Notes: generated by a model from the letters alone, not told the origin. Numbered from the stretch's first letter, positions 33,351-46,241 are shown. The stretch is 64,000 bases of DNA from Immersiella caudata (GCA_030512335.1 JAULSU010000002.1:2418001-2482000); one strand, 5' to 3'. A program made the numbers and translations.

Positions 33351-34919
33351 CTAGTTGGCACTGTTGCTCAGCTCGTTCATGGGCATCTCGGCATCGTCCT
33401 GACCGACGATGGCTTCCGCAACCTTCCAGATTTGGAGAAGATTGTCCTCGGCCGCGCTGCAAACAACCCACGGGTCGTTGAGATTCCAGCTGAAGTCTGC
33501 CAGATGGTTGGTGTGACCGCCGTGCATAAAGAGCAGCTCCGGCGGCCCGTCGTCCTGGTCATCGGGCAATTGCTCCTCGCCAACGCGGCTGAGGTCCCAG
33601 AAAATAACTCTTCTGTCGTAGCTTCCGCTGCCAAGAATGCTAGACTCGGTGGGGTGCCATGAAAGAGACGTGACGGCGTCGTTGTGACCCTCCAATGTGT
33701 GAATCTTTTGCTTCAAGTTGCGGATATCCCAGATTCCGATAGTCTTGTCAGCCGAAGCGGTCGCAATCAGGAACTCTGTGCGGGGGTTGAACGCTAGGGC
33801 GTTGATGGCATCTGTGTGGCCATCACGCGCTACAACCGCTGCGCTGTTGGTCTCCTCTCGCCGGACGTCGATGATTTGGAGAGTCAAGTCGTCCGACACG
33901 CTACCAATCCAGTGCTTGACGATGGGATGGTACTGAACATCGTTGACGATATGCTTGTGGTGCGTGTACTTTTTGGTAGGTTTCAACACCTTGGAAGTTC
34001 CCTGGACTTGCTTGAGATCCCTAGTTGTGAATTAGGTCAACAGCATTCGACGGGTCCCCGAAATCGGCGAAACATACCAAAGCAAGACGGTCTTATCCTC
34101 ACTGCCGGATGCAAGGCAGCCCTCGTTGTGGGGATCCCAGGCTAGACCAAACCCTTCCTCCTTGTGTCCAACGAGCTCCAGCTGAGGGTTGGGTTTGCCA
34201 GTCTGATGCAGGCTGCTGTGCTTCGTCCGGTCGAAAATTAGCACCTTTCCATCCACCGCAAGCGTGGCGATGATGTCTGGGTTCTGGGGCTGGTATCTTG
34301 CTTTGTTGACCTCGCCGGGGTGATCAATCTTCTCGGTGATTTTGAAGGTAATGACAGGCGACTCGCCGCCGCCCGGCCTGCCACCATAGCCGCCAATTTC
34401 ACCACGCTCCTCATCGAAATCCGAGGGATTGGATTCGACCGTCTTTGGAATCTCGAGCTCTGCGATCTGGACGTAGTTGGGTTTTCCTTCGGCCGTGTGT
34501 GTTCCGATCAGCAGCCTGTGGACTGTCTTGTTCTTATCCTTTAGGTCCTTCACATCGGGGAACCACTGGGTCGTCAGAGTTGGCCATTCTAGAGCCGTAC
34601 TGTGGGTGGTTAGCGAGAGTGCGAAAGCTACCCGGCTGTTCTCCCTCACCTCAGAAGCATGTCGTAGAGAAAAGGGCTGTTCTTCTTCCACGTCTTGTAC
34701 TCTGCACAGGGTCAGTGAAATGCACAATCAAGGAGAAAATGGCGCGACGAGTGGTCGTACCCTCGTTGATGAGGCGCTGCTCCTGATCAGCATCATCCTG
34801 CTCCTCCATGTTGACTGCAGAAGCTGTCAGCATCGGTCGCGCAAAAGTCACCGACCCAAGAGAAATCGAATGGCGATGCGCGTACCGTCAACGTCGTCAA
34901 CGACCTCCGCGGGCGCCAT
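33351..34919 (-). CDS. HAT2: HAT2, histone-binding WD40 protein (RbAp46/48, Msi1 family)
   Basis: Beta-propeller histone chaperone of the type B histone acetyltransferase (with Hat1); related paralogues serve CAF-1 and chromatin complexes. Five exons: 34919..34886, 34814..34761, 34701..34650, 34599..34078 and 34020..33351, about 443 residues, phases consistent. The N-terminal helix that grips histone H4 is spread over three tiny exons and reads INEEYKTWKKNSPFLYDML, then STALEWPTLTTQWFPD. The acidic loop (DFDEERGEIGGYGG) is typical. WD repeats follow, with clear WDL/WDI/FWD ends (for example TVLLWDL across the last intron, TIGIWDI, VIFWDLSRVGEE) and the C-terminal LQIWKVAEAI. The fungal Hat2 branch is favoured over the CAF-1 paralogue by the N-terminal sequence pattern; that sub-assignment is inference. 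Confidence 0.92.
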
Positions 34920-36235
34920 TTTCGCAACGAAGAATGTGCTAATTCTAGAACAGATTCTGGCAAAGTTTACGCGAACAACGTCTGGCGAATATGTGGTGCA
35001 GCAGGAAAGTGGTGTTGTGATGAAGCTGGCTCTTCGAGAGTTGCGATTTGGAGACAACTTTGGCCAAAAATCGCGGTGCTAACCACGGATATCGAAATGT
35101 TAAAATGCAACCGCGACAGAATATTCTGCCTGCATATATGCAACCTGAATTGTCGACTCCTTCTTGTAAATCAGAGCTCAGGCATAAACTGATGTCGAAA
35201 AAATGCTCAAAATTTAGATCAGGAAAAATTGTCCTAGTTTTTTACAGTTAAATTTTCGCAGTTATTCTACTGCGCTGAAGTTTCGTACAGGGGGGCGACA
35301 TGCCTGTCAGGATGTGATGATATCCAACGTATATTCATCTGCCACGAATTGTTACAGGCACATATATGGGTGAAGAAATGAGCTCAAGTATTGTAAGAAG
35401 CCCAAGGAATCGTTCTCAAATGCAAAAAGGTACTAAAGGGGTCTCTCTCTGTGCCCTCTATTTGAAAACCAAAGCCAATTGGGAGTGCAAGGAGGTATGG
35501 TCTACTTTGCGATTGACTGGGCAGGAAGATGTAAAGTTCTGATCTCCCACCGCATGCATGGCCCATTCGTTTCCATTACAACCTCATATATTTGTTGTTG
35601 CGTGCTCTGCCTAAGATTTTGGCTGTGAATGGGACTGATGGAATGGGCGATGTGCGAGTAATTTTTTTGCTGCTTTGGTTTAACCAGATGGCGTCTGGCA
35701 GTCGCGTTGGTGCGTCGCGACTTTAATTGATATCCTTGTCGCACCTCTCCACACTTGCCTAGTCCAAAGTGGGTGGGGTGGATCTAGCTTCGGGAGCCGC
35801 AGGCTCGGCTGGCGGGGCTTGGTCGGCCAGCCTCACCGAATGACACACAAAGACCTTACCTACACCTATCCAGCGCTGTCTGTCGCATCACCACCTCACG
35901 GAATCCCTTTCGGCTGTCATGAATTGGCTCGGTTGATTATCTCCGCAACAGAATTCTCCTTGATCTGAGATCGTATTAGACTCTACGTTCTTTGTGGCGA
36001 TTGTTCTGCTTGAAGGCGTCTAGCTTATTTCCTGCCGTGTCTTGCGATTGCCCATTTTTTCGGTCTTTGATTTTTGACTTCCAAAGTCAGTCAAGTCCGG
36101 CCGTTTTTATTGAGAGCCGGCAATACAACATAGCCCGTCTGTCGACGAGGTGTTACCTTTCGTCCGCTTTCTACGACGCTCCCATCAACGACAAGGTCCC
36201 GCACAGAATCGCGACATTCCGCGACAGCAGCCAAC
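34920..36235. other. divergent intergenic region HAT2 / XRN1
   Basis: About 1.3 kb with both promoters. The section 35090-35260 is AT-rich compared with the rest. No gene, RNA or repeat is recognised. Confidence 0.55.
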
Positions 36236-39200
36236 ATGGGGTGAGTGTTTGCAGGGTACCTGCCCAGCTGTCCGGACATCTTTGCTAACTGCTTTTCTAC
36301 AGCGTTCCCAAGTTCTTCAGATGGCTCTCGGAGCGCTATCCCGCTATTTCACAGCTTATTGCTGAGAACCGCATCCCTGAGTTCGACTGTCTATATGTGC
36401 GATGGCTTCCTCGCCTTGCTGCGCTTTTGCGGAAAATACTGACAAGTATTCCTAGTTGGACATGAATGGAATCATTCACAACTGTACCCATAAGGACTCA
36501 GACGATGTCCACTTTCGAATGACTGAAGAGGAGATGTTTATTGCAATCTTCAATTATATCGAACATCTCTTTGGGAAAATCAAACCCAAGAAGCTATTCT
36601 TCATGGCTATAGATGGAGTCGCGCCACGCGCCAAGATGAACCAACAGCGTGCCCGCCGCTTCCGAACAGCACTTGATGCTGAGAGAGCCAGGGAAAAAGC
36701 TGTCCGTGAGGGCAAGGAGCTTCCCAAGGAGGAGCCGTTTGACAGCAACTGCATCACGCCAGGCACGGAGTTCATGGCCAAGCTCACCCTCCAGCTGAAG
36801 TACTTCATCAACAAGAAGGTGTCCGAGGACACCGAATGGCAGCAGCCTGAGATTGTCCTCTCCGGACACGAGGTTCCCGGAGAGGGCGAGCACAAGATCA
36901 TGGAATACATTCGGAATGCGCGCGCACAGGCTGACTACAACCCCAACGTCCGACACTGTCTATATGGGCTGGACGCTGATCTGATCATGCTGGGTTTGCT
37001 TAGTCACGACCCCCATTTCTGCCTCCTGCGTGAGGAGGTGACCTTTGGCCGACAGAACAAGCAGAAGTCGAAAGAGTTGGAGCATCAGAACTTTTATTTG
37101 ATGCACCTCTGCATAGTGCGCGAATATCTGGAGTTAGAGTTTCAAGATCTGAAGAAGGAGGGCGCGATGCCTTTTGCCTTCGACATGGAGAGGGTGATTG
37201 ACGACTTCATCCTCATGGCGTTTTTTGTTGGCAATGACTTTCTTCCCAATTTGCCGCATCTTCATATCAACGAAGGCGCACTGGCTACCATGTTCAGGAT
37301 ATACAAGGAAGTGTTGCCACGGTGTGGTGGCTATGTCAACGAGGGCGGTAAAGTCAACCTCCAGAGACTCGGCCTCCTGCTGGAACAGCTGTCCAAGGAA
37401 GAGTACCGCTTCTTCGAGCATGAGAACGAGGATGCGAGCTGGCTCAGAGGAAAGCGGATGCTTGAGAACAACGAAGCAGAGAAGACGAGGGCAAAGGCCA
37501 AGGGTAAGCTCATCGTCACCACGAACCAGAAAACTCTCTGGAAAACAAAGATCAAGAAATTCCTCACAAACAGGGTTTCTGACACGCTTGACCTTGGAAC
37601 GGAGCTGAAGGCCGAAGATCGCAAGTTTGTCCAGGACCTGGCCGATGCTGCCCACCTCAAGTGGGCTACGAAGGAAGATGACGAAGGCCATCGTCATCTG
37701 ATCTTGTCCTTTCCTCCGCCGATCGATGACGATGCCGAGGAGGAAGACGAGGAGGCGCAGTCGGCCGTCCTCCGGATCGTCAGAAAATACGACAATGCTC
37801 AGGTTCTCGATCTCACCTCCGCTGACGCCCAGGCGGCCATGGAGGCGAAATATCAAGAGAAATTCGGCGAATGGAAGGACAAATACTACTACGACAAGTT
37901 TGAGGACTGGAACCCACAGAACATGGAAGGCGAGCTGCGGAAGCTCACAGAGAACTACATCCAGGGCATTCAGTGGGTGCTCTACTACTACTATCGTGGC
38001 ATTGCGTCATGGCCTTGGTTTTACCGCTATCACTACTCGCCCATGATCTCGGACGTCATGAAAGGCCTCAATGCCAACCTCAACTTCAAGCTGGGTCAGC
38101 CTTTCAGACCGAACGAACAGCTCATGGGAGTCTTGCCCGACCGAAGCAAGAAGATCGTGCCCCAGGTATACTGGCCACTCATGACTGATGCCGACTCGCC
38201 CATCATCGACTTTTATCCAAGGGATTTCGAGCTGGACATGAATGGAAAGAAGATGGACTGGGAAGCTGTGGTCAAGATCCCATTTATTGATGAGAAACGA
38301 TTGCTCGGCGCTATGGGGCCCAAGAACGAGCTCTTGTCTGATGATGAAAAGGCACGGAACGACTTCGGGGTGCCATTGAAGTTCACGTACTCGGAGAATG
38401 TGGATTTCGTATATCCCTCCTCGCTGGTAGATGTTTTCCCCCCAATCGCTCACTGTCACTGCGTTGAGAACACCTTCGACTTGCCCTCTGTTGAAGGGCT
38501 GGATCACCGGGTCGGTCTTACAGATGGCGCCCTGCTCAACATCTCTGCACTGGCGGGATTCCCGAGCTTGGCAACACTCCCATACGTGGCCAATCTCGGC
38601 TTCCACGGAGTCAATGTCTTCCAACAAGACAGCCGCAACGAGAGCATGGTTGTCACTCTTTTGGGCACAGAGATGCGCACCAGGGTTGAGGCCGCCAAAG
38701 TCAAACTCGGCCAGCGTTGCTTCGTTGGATACCCGTTCCTCCAAGAGGCGAAGATCGTCCGCGTTTCGGACGAGCTGTTTGACTATTCACTGGCAGAAGA
38801 CGGCAGCGGGCAGGTTATTCCGAGAAACCATAACCCAAGAGAGATCGATGACTGGGGAAGGAAAGCAGAGAAGATTGAGAACTTCTACAGCAAACGCCTG
38901 GCAATCATAATTGGACCTGTCGACTCCTTGGTTCATGTCCACATGCTCAGGGGTTTAATCAAGACCGAGGAGGGAGCCACGGTCAAAGAATACGGTGATA
39001 TTCCCGGGATGGAGACCGACTACGCCTCCCAGATCATCGTCGACGAAGTTGTTAACGAGGATGAACGCTTCATCGAAAAGGCTGCCCTGCCGCTGGAGGA
39101 AGAATTCCCTATCAAGTCCGTCGGATTTTTCTTGGGCGAATTCAACTATGGCCGGCCACTGGAGGTGGCTGGATACACAAATGGAAAGCTGTGCATCTGG

Positions 39201-40583
39201 CTTGCGGCATTGGAAAGGCGCGAGCCCGACTTTGCGCATAGGATCATCCAGGAGGCTCAGAGAGGGGACCAGTACCTCCCTTCGTACATGGTGGCGAAAC
39301 AGCTAGAGCTGCACCCTCTAACACTTAGCAAGATCACGTCTTCCTACTTTGTTTCAACGATCGGTGGCCTACGCGTCAACCTCGGACTCAGCCTGAAATT
39401 TGAGGGAAAGAAGCAAAAGGTCTTGGGATACTCTCGCAAGTCCCAGACGGGCTGGGAGTTCAGCCAGGCTGCTATCTTGCTTATCCTCGAGTACATGACC
39501 AAGTTTCCCGACTTCTTCGCTGGTGTGAAGAGGAACCCATCGGGCAACGAGCTGAGTGAGAAGGATCTCTGGTCTGACCCGGCTGTTGCTTCCGCGCGGG
39601 TCAAGGAGATCGGCGCCTGGCTGAAGACGCTAAAGACGAACTCGATGGAGCGTGTTCCGCTTGACGCTGAACAATTGGATTCCAATGTTGTCAGTCGACT
39701 CGCACAAGAGGCGGACAACCTCAAGATCAATGAAATCCCCCAGAAATCGACTAGGATGAATGGAGTACCTCGTAACGCGCTCTTGCGACCCCAAGATGCG
39801 GAGCACCGTCTTGGAAACCAGGACTTCTTCCTGGGTGACAGAGTCGTCTACGTCGCCAAGACCGGCAAAGTCCCCATCGCTTTCAAGGGCACCGTTGTCG
39901 GCATCAGCCGCACTCCCACCGCGAAGCTGTTGGATGTCGTCTTTGACGTCACGTTTATGAGCGGCACAACTCTTGGAGAACGTTGTCCGCCGTTCCGCGG
40001 CCAGACGGTGCCTGCGACGGCCATTCTCAACCTGACGAGGCGGCAGGTTGTGGCAGGCTCAAAGGCTACCATGGCAAGACAAGCGGTCAGCCCATCCGTG
40101 ACAACCCTCACTGCTCATGGAAATTTCACAATGTCCAACGGTAAGCAGTATCGGGATGCTCCGGCGCCCGCTCCTCTTCAGGGCGGTTGGCGTGGTGCCC
40201 TCAACGGCGGCGGTCGTGGTCGTGGCGGTGGACAGCGCGGGTCCCTGAACCTCATGCATAGCAGCATGGTGTACCGTCCATCGCCTCACCAGCCGCAGCT
40301 GGATCCTAATGGACAAGGTTATGCCGGCGCTCGTAGTGGTGGCTCCAGGGGTAACGGTCGCGGGCGTGGCCAATATGATACCCCAGGGGCCGACGATGTC
40401 GCACAGCCCGTCTATGGAGCTGTCCCACCGCCATCCAACTTGGATGCCCCGCGAGGCGGGCGCGGTCGAGGCCGTGGCGGTCGAGGTCGTGGCGAAGGAA
40501 GAGGGGGACGAGGCCGTGGGGATGGCCGTGGTCGGGGAGGCAGCGCTGGGCCACAGCAACAAACCCCGGCAGCTCAAAACTAG
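36236..40583 (+). CDS. XRN1: XRN1, cytoplasmic 5'-3' exoribonuclease
   Basis: Processive nuclease that degrades decapped mRNA in the cytoplasm and P-bodies. Three exons: 36236..36240 (ATGGG only), 36303..36396 and 36456..40583, about 1408 residues (yeast Xrn1 1528). The first 33 residues (MGVPKFFRWLSERYPAI...) come from the two short exons and are diagnostic. Catalytic-core motifs follow: LDMNGIIHNC, FMAIDGVAPRAKMNQQRARRF, GEGEHKIMEYIR and LYGLDADLIMLGL, which carry the acidic metal-binding residues. Then comes the conserved region ending in the D1-D3/SH3-like domains. The C-terminal 130 residues are Gly/Arg-rich (RGRGRGGRGRGEG), a disordered RGG tail. The first long frame begins with TTG, so only splicing provides a proper start. 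Intron branch sites are clear (TGCTAAC, ACTGACA). Confidence 0.97.
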
Positions 40584-41033
40584 GTCTTCGGCGACAGGAT
40601 GGGTCTGTGTGCGCGGGGGATGATATTCGGCTCTTCTAAAACGTGCGAGCAAGACATTCCATGGCGAGTGTTTGGCGAACATCTGCATTTAGGGAGTGGT
40701 CATGTGTGAGGGCCCACGGCAGGGGGTCATTTGGATGGGCTACATAGCTTTGGCGGTGGGTGATGGCTTGTTCTGTAGAGATAATACGCCATGCAATGAT
40801 GGAGTACGGTCTGGTGTTCAATGACTTGCCCTGGGTTTAACTGGGCCCCCGTTATGGATGTAAAATATGGTTTGTGTTCACACCAGCAATGCTTGATATT
40901 TCCATAGCATGGTCAATTAGTTGCATAGTGTCGGACATCAATCAACAAGACACATTTTGTCCTTGAAGGTTCCATTCCTGTGCGGGACAATCTAAGTCGC
41001 AATGCTCAGGAATTCTCTAAAAACAGGCATTCA
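40584..41033. other. convergent intergenic XRN1 / SPC3
   Basis: 3' flanks of both genes; nothing else seen. Confidence 0.55.
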
Positions 41034-41849
41034 CTATGCCTTGGCTTTCTTTCCCTCGTCCTTCTTCTTGAGGGCGGGAAGATTGAACTTCTTGCTCAAG
41101 CCACCGCCTAGTGCATTCCAAAGCCCATAGTCGGCATTTTGGTTCCAGGTGAGGACACCCACCCACGGCTGGACGTTGTAGTGCAGACGAAGCGTCACGT
41201 CCTCGGTCTCGGCGATCTTGCCGGAGGGGTGGGTGATCTGGTACTTGGGGCGTTGATTTTTGAGGGTGATTTTGCCGCTGGGAGAAGTTAGCATCTGACC
41301 GTTCAAGGGGTGGTGGTATGGAAGGCTTGCCGGCTGGGATCAATGGGCTTGCCAGCGGCAGACTTGCGCAACTTTTTGAGCGCAATGGGCCCAATATTGG
41401 CGAGGTGGTCCGCGCTCGGAGAGGTGATGATTGTGTCCCAGATGACGGCCTGATTGGACGTCACGTTGCTGGGGAGGGTGGTGCCCGAGACGGAGGTCGA
41501 GGGCCACTCGGCGGTGATGTAGACAAAAAGCTGCTTGGTGTTCCAGGTGAAGAGGGATGAGAGGTCCGCGTCGAGGGTGAATTTTATGATGGCGTATTCT
41601 TCTTTCTTGCTGCTATAGTAGTGGGGGCGCCCGCGGACTCTGTGGGAGCGGGGGTTAGCCATGGGAAAGGGCGGAGGGAGACGGAACGGAGGGGCAGAGT
41701 TACACTTGGAGGTTGGTGGTTTTGAGAACATTGACGACGGGCGCTCGTGGGGTGACGAAGTCAGAGGCGGCGATGAAGGCGGCGACTACGAACGCAACGG
41801 TGGTGAAGAAGCCGAACGTGTTTTGTATCCTTACTAGTGAGGAATACAT
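41034..41849 (-). CDS. SPC3: SPC3, signal peptidase complex subunit 3 (SPC22/23)
   Basis: Type II ER membrane protein, essential luminal subunit of signal peptidase, which removes signal peptides. Three exons: 41849..41704, 41639..41331 and 41277..41034, about 232 residues. The N-terminus (MYSSLVRIQNTFGFFTTVA) begins directly with the membrane span (about 12-30). Then come the conserved luminal segments RGRPHYYSSKKEEYA, FTLDADLSSLFTWNTKQLFVYITAEWP and PKYQITHPSGKIAE, with GLWNALGGG near the end. Intron 1 (41640-41703) uses a GTAACT donor, phase 2. The second intron (41278-41330) has no usable GT donor; a GC donor (CCG|GCAAGC) with an ATGCTAAC branch site and CCCAG acceptor restores the frame. 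A Lys-rich cytosol-like end (KKKDEGKKAKA) closes the protein. Confidence 0.9.
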
Positions 41850-42356
41850 GGTGATGGTGGGCTCGCGCGACGAGCTTCGTCGCGGAGGTTGAGGTTTGCT
41901 GGCTTCCTTATGTAGTAACTTGTTTCACCACGGGACTGCGGAGCTGAGAGAGACGGCTATGTGTCTCCCTGTAGTTGCGGGCAGGCACCGAATGCTGCTT
42001 TCAAGCTCGTCGTCGTCAATAGATTCTTGTAATGTGTCAGGTACCTGAATGACCAGCAAGTCCTTCTGTCGCAACTCGAATGCCGTGCCGTTGAGGCCAG
42101 ATCGTTATGCAACAATCGGGGAACCAGGATGTAGCATGATAAACTACGTAAATGGAACTGTAGGGGTTAGGGTTTTTGGTTCATCACACCCCTGCTGCAA
42201 GTGAATGGACATGATGTAACTACCTCGGTAGGTAGGTAGTTAACCGACCGACTTCCCTTCCCCATTGACAGCCAAACAACCTCTTGATCAGAAGCACGCC
42301 AGCAGCGTCGCAAACGCCCATCTGAATGCCAAATGTCATGCATTTAAGTCGCAAAT
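41850..42356. other. divergent promoter region SPC3 / HID1
   Basis: Holds a telobox (42167-42174) and a GGTAGGTAGGTAG short repeat (about 42226-42238). No gene is seen. Confidence 0.55.
42167..42174 (-). promoter_or_regulatory. telobox-like octamer upstream of HID1
   Basis: TTAGGGTT on the plus strand (AACCCTAA on the minus), 183 bp before the HID1 start. Its role is uncertain, since about two copies are expected by chance in the window. Confidence 0.25.
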
Positions 42357-45190
42357 ATGGGTGCCAGCGACTCAAAGCTTGTCTTCAAAAAGGGCATCTT
42401 TCGACTTTCTGAAGAACGGCACATCCCCGCCGACGATGCGTACTGGACCTCGGTTCGACAGCCCGTCCTTTGAAAGATTCCCCGTATCTCCTGCTAACCC
42501 CACCCCCATCCGTGTAGTTCTGGGAGCTCCCTGAGTCCTCTGAGGACATATTCAGTCTCTTCTCCCCCGCTGACGTGCGCCGAACGCGCGACAATGCGCT
42601 CGAGAACCTAGAAACGCTGATACTAGCCTTGACCTCACGGCTCCTCATCCTTCGGCACCACCCCTCCTTCCCCGATCCCGAGCTTGCCCCTGAGAGGGAC
42701 GCACTCAACTGCATTCGCGTCTTGACTCGAGTGCTCCCATTTGTCTACGAGAAGGAATCCCTCCAGGACTGGGAGGAGCGCTTCTTCTGGGGGTCCCGTC
42801 GCAGGAAGACGCGCAAATCGTCCATCGCTAGCGAGGTGCTGTTCGACGGTGCCCAAGATGCTCCGCCCAGGACGCCCGTTGAGGAATACGAGGAGGTAAG
42901 GCCACTGGCTGAGGAACTTATAGACACACTTGTCGACTTGCTCTTCTTCTCGGACTTGACGGTACCAAAACAGCCACAAGGCCATCCCAAGGTCAGCTAT
43001 GCCATCTGGCAAAGCGGCGTGGGCTGCAATGCGTCTATTCCCACCACAAAGGAGCACGAGGGCAACCGCTGTGAGATTTTGCGGCTTCTGTTGACCCTGG
43101 CGGGTCAGAGTATGTACATGTCCCCCAGTATTCTTCCTCAAAGGGGGACGAGAGCACTCACCCACATTTGCACTTGTTCCGACAAACAGGTGGTGCTCTC
43201 AGTGCTTTGCTCGCTTCTAAATACTGTAAGTTCTCTTCTAGGCTGATGGGCCTTTTCGTGTCGCTGACATAGCCCAGACACTCAAGTACAACCCGGCCAG
43301 CTGGCGGGTACCCTACAACACTCTCGTCTTCAAAGAACCCAAGCAGATTCTCATCACCTACACACTCCAGTTTCTTTTAGTCACCCTCCTATACCCAATC
43401 CCGGAGCAGCCAGGCGTCGCGACGCCCAAAAACTACTACCGTCACTTCCTTGGCCGACTGCATCGCCCTCAGGACTTCCAGTTTATTGTAGATGGAATGA
43501 CGCGCATTCTGAACCAGCCCCTACAGGCGAACACCTCGTATCTTCCGGGGAGCCAGCAGTCTCTGAGATTCGCCCCTGAGATCATCATGCTGTTTTGGGA
43601 GATCACACAGTGCAACAAGCGGTTCCGGTCGTTCATTATCGACACAGAGAGGGCGCATGACTTTGTCATACTCGTCTTGTTCTACGCCCTCGAGTACAAG
43701 GGTGATGCATCGAAGCAGGGTGTCGTCAGGATGTGCGCCTTTCTTCTGCAGACACTAAGCGTCGAGAGGAACTTTGGCGTGAACTTGAACAGGACCTTTG
43801 AGGGACAGGATACCTTACCTCCCGCCATCCGGATCGCGGGCTTCAGGGGAACATATGCCGACTTCCTCATCCAGGTAAGCAAAACGACCCCTGGAGACAA
43901 CGGCAAGGCTGACTGTTTGTCAGTCGATCTACAATCTAATCACCAAGAGTCAAGGCACTCTAACTGCCATCTACCCTGCGCTCTTGGCCGTCATCAACAA
44001 CGTCTCGGCGTACCTAGAGGGCTTGAGCACGCCAACATGCCTCAAGATAATGCAGCTGTTCAACTCAATGTCCTCGCCGTCCTTCTTGCTGGCCAATGAG
44101 ACCAACCATGATCTTTTGCGGTCGCTCTTAGAGGCGATGAACGCCATAGTTGAGCACCAGTATCAGAGTAAGCCGCATGAAAGGTTTTGGTCGTCGTGTG
44201 CTGATCTAACGCTTGGCAGAAAACCCTGAATTTGTATTCGCGGTTGTGAAGAATCGGAAAAAGTTCGAGGCACTGCGCTCCTTTACTTTGGAGAGCGGCC
44301 AAGAAGAGATAGAGCGGCGTAACCGCCGGAGAAAGGAACAAGCAGCAGGCCAGGACGCGATGGAGACTAGCTCGACGAGAAGCTCAGTTGACAGCCTTAG
44401 GAGCCCCACTATTTCTCATCCTCGGACGCCAACGCTCGGAGATGTTGCAGAAGAGGACGACGGGACCTTCGCCATCGGAGACGAGGATGATGACAGTGAT
44501 GGGGAAGAACGTCCGACTCCGGCAGCGTCAAGTCCCAGCGAGAACCCGTCCCGGGAATCGTCAGTGGCTGGGCAAGCTGAGGATGAAATTCCGAGGCAGC
44601 TGCGTGGCATGTCTGAAAAGGCAAGGGGCAAAATGCCTGCAGGGGTGCCGGTTTTCTCCCGCCAGAACAGCACAACAAGCTTGAGCAGCCCAACGTCAAC
44701 AAGCCAGCCCCAAATCGGCGGCTTCGAACCCTCGGCCCACTGGATTGAGAGCTGGCTTCCGGAATTGCCACTTCACTCTATCCTGACATTGATACAGCAA
44801 CTGACAGCTCTGATCCCCCGACAGACTTTAGGGTCAGAAGCGCCTACGCCGGCGGCACTTCGCAGCATCCAGGAGGTTAAGCTTGTGGGCGTAGACCCGT
44901 CACCCATCCGGGTTCAATCGTTTGAATGGTCGCAACTGGCGCTGGGATGGTACGAGTCTCTCCTCTGGGGCTTCATATTCGCCAGCGAGATGCAAGTCGC
45001 GAAGGGGACCGTGGGCATCTGGAACGCCACTTCTATCAAACTCTTCCGGGTCCAGGAGACTGCGCCACAGGGCCCCTCGCTGACCTCCCCACGGGGGGCG
45101 GTCGACGCGGTGGGGAGCAACATCGTTCAACGGATAGGGGCGATCAACCTGCGAAGCGCGCCAGGGACAGCCCCGTCCAGCGGGAGCTAA
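42357..45190 (+). CDS. HID1: HID1 (high-temperature-induced dauer formation / dymeclin-like Golgi protein)
   Basis: Peripheral Golgi protein of the Hid-1 family, which in animals promotes dense-core vesicle formation and in fission yeast (Ftp105/Hid3) binds Ubp5. Five exons: 42357..42452, 42518..43225, 43278..43874, 43924..44167 and 44220..45190, consistent phases, about 871 residues. The N-terminus (MGASDSKLVFKKGIFRLSE, a possible N-myristoylation start, then DDAYWTSFWELPES across the first intron) is diagnostic. Conserved blocks follow: SLFSPADVRRTRDN, DKQVVLSVLCSLLNT, WRVPYNTLVFKEP and RHFLGRLHRPQDFQFI. The region 670-770 is acidic and Ser-rich and looks disordered; the last 100 residues hold the conserved C-terminal helix block (HWIESWLPELPLHSIL and FEWSQLALGWYESLLWG). 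The first intron has a GTTCGA donor, weaker than its neighbours. Confidence 0.93.
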
Positions 45191-45360
45191 AGATTGCCGC
45201 GCGGCGGTTGAAGAGTGGCACACAATGGGGCTGACCAGTCCCGTGGCTGGAGAGGGTTCTCAAAGGAGCGGAATTGCCAACTTGCTGGGGCGAGTAGTCA
45301 CTGGTTGTCTATAGATAGCTGCATCATGCAGCAAAGGGGGGGGGGGGGCAATAACATGAC

Positions 45361-45392
45361 GACAACAACAACAACAACGACGACGACGACAA
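45361..45392. repeat. trinucleotide microsatellite (ACA)n-(ACG)n
   Basis: Tandem ACA units grade into tandem ACG units, just after a 13-G run at 45336-45348. Non-coding. Confidence 0.85.
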
Positions 45393-45896
45393 GAGGTTGT
45401 CAGTCTGCGCGGATTCGCGCAGTGGGATGTACTGACTACCAGGGCACGCACAGCGTGAGAGGCAAACTGTACGATTTTTTGACTACAATAGCAGCTGAGA
45501 GCTGTATGAAGTTTGCAGAATTCAGCGATGAAATGGGAACAAGATTATCGCAGGACGCGTGTCTCTCCCCTCCCAACCGGCATCCGGAAACTTCTCTGGG
45601 ACGTTATGGATCGGAGCATCGTGGCCGGGACGTTGGACAAGCCGGGATGTGGCGACCGAAGGTGACCAAGTTTTGGTCCAATGGCAGGCTTCTGAGGCAA
45701 AGCGACTGGAAGACCCTGGGCGATCATTTCCCATTCCCCACGAATGCACCGCCACTGTTTCATCGCGAGTGCATGAGTCTGGATCGCCTGTGGCGCGCAG
45801 GGCCACGACGCCGCGAGAAATCCGTTTCGACGACCGCCAAGGCTAAACATCTTGGTGCAGCCTGTGTGACGGCCCCGGAAGCGCATGTCGTTGGGT

Positions 45897-45916
45897 CATG
45901 CATGCATGCATGCATG
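45897..45916. repeat. tetranucleotide tandem repeat (ATGC)n
   Basis: About five perfect ATGC units; the unit is palindromic (CATG/TGCA), so it can fold on itself. Non-coding. Confidence 0.85.
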
Positions 45917-46233
45917 GACCCCTGGGGCGGATCCATCTCATCCCATCCCCTCACGTCCAATCTCCATCAGCTGGCGAGGAGGCTCCTTTAATATTGGGCC
46001 CTAGAATGCTGGCGGCTCTCGGCACTTTCTCATTCTATTTGGCTGTAATGGCGCGAGCTGGTCCATAATAAGCGTGCCTGTGACGGATGCGGGAGGTGAC
46101 TTGACGCAGTGAGGTACAGAGAGGTATAGCGTCGCCGGGTTATATATATACATATACCCTCAGCTCCCTAAGGTATGGTGTAATGACCGGCGACCCGGCG
46201 TGTTGATTACCTGCCTGCCCGCCCAAAGATCCG

Positions 46234-46241
46234 TTAGGGTT
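46234..46241 (-). promoter_or_regulatory. telobox-like octamer
   Basis: TTAGGGTT on the plus strand, 378 bp before the start of the epoxide-hydrolase-like gene. Weak evidence of function. Confidence 0.2.

Noticed and set aside
45215..45991. 258-residue plus-strand frame with a poly-Thr tract
   Set aside because: It crosses a 13-G run and a trinucleotide microsatellite, and has no domain; composition explains the lack of stops.
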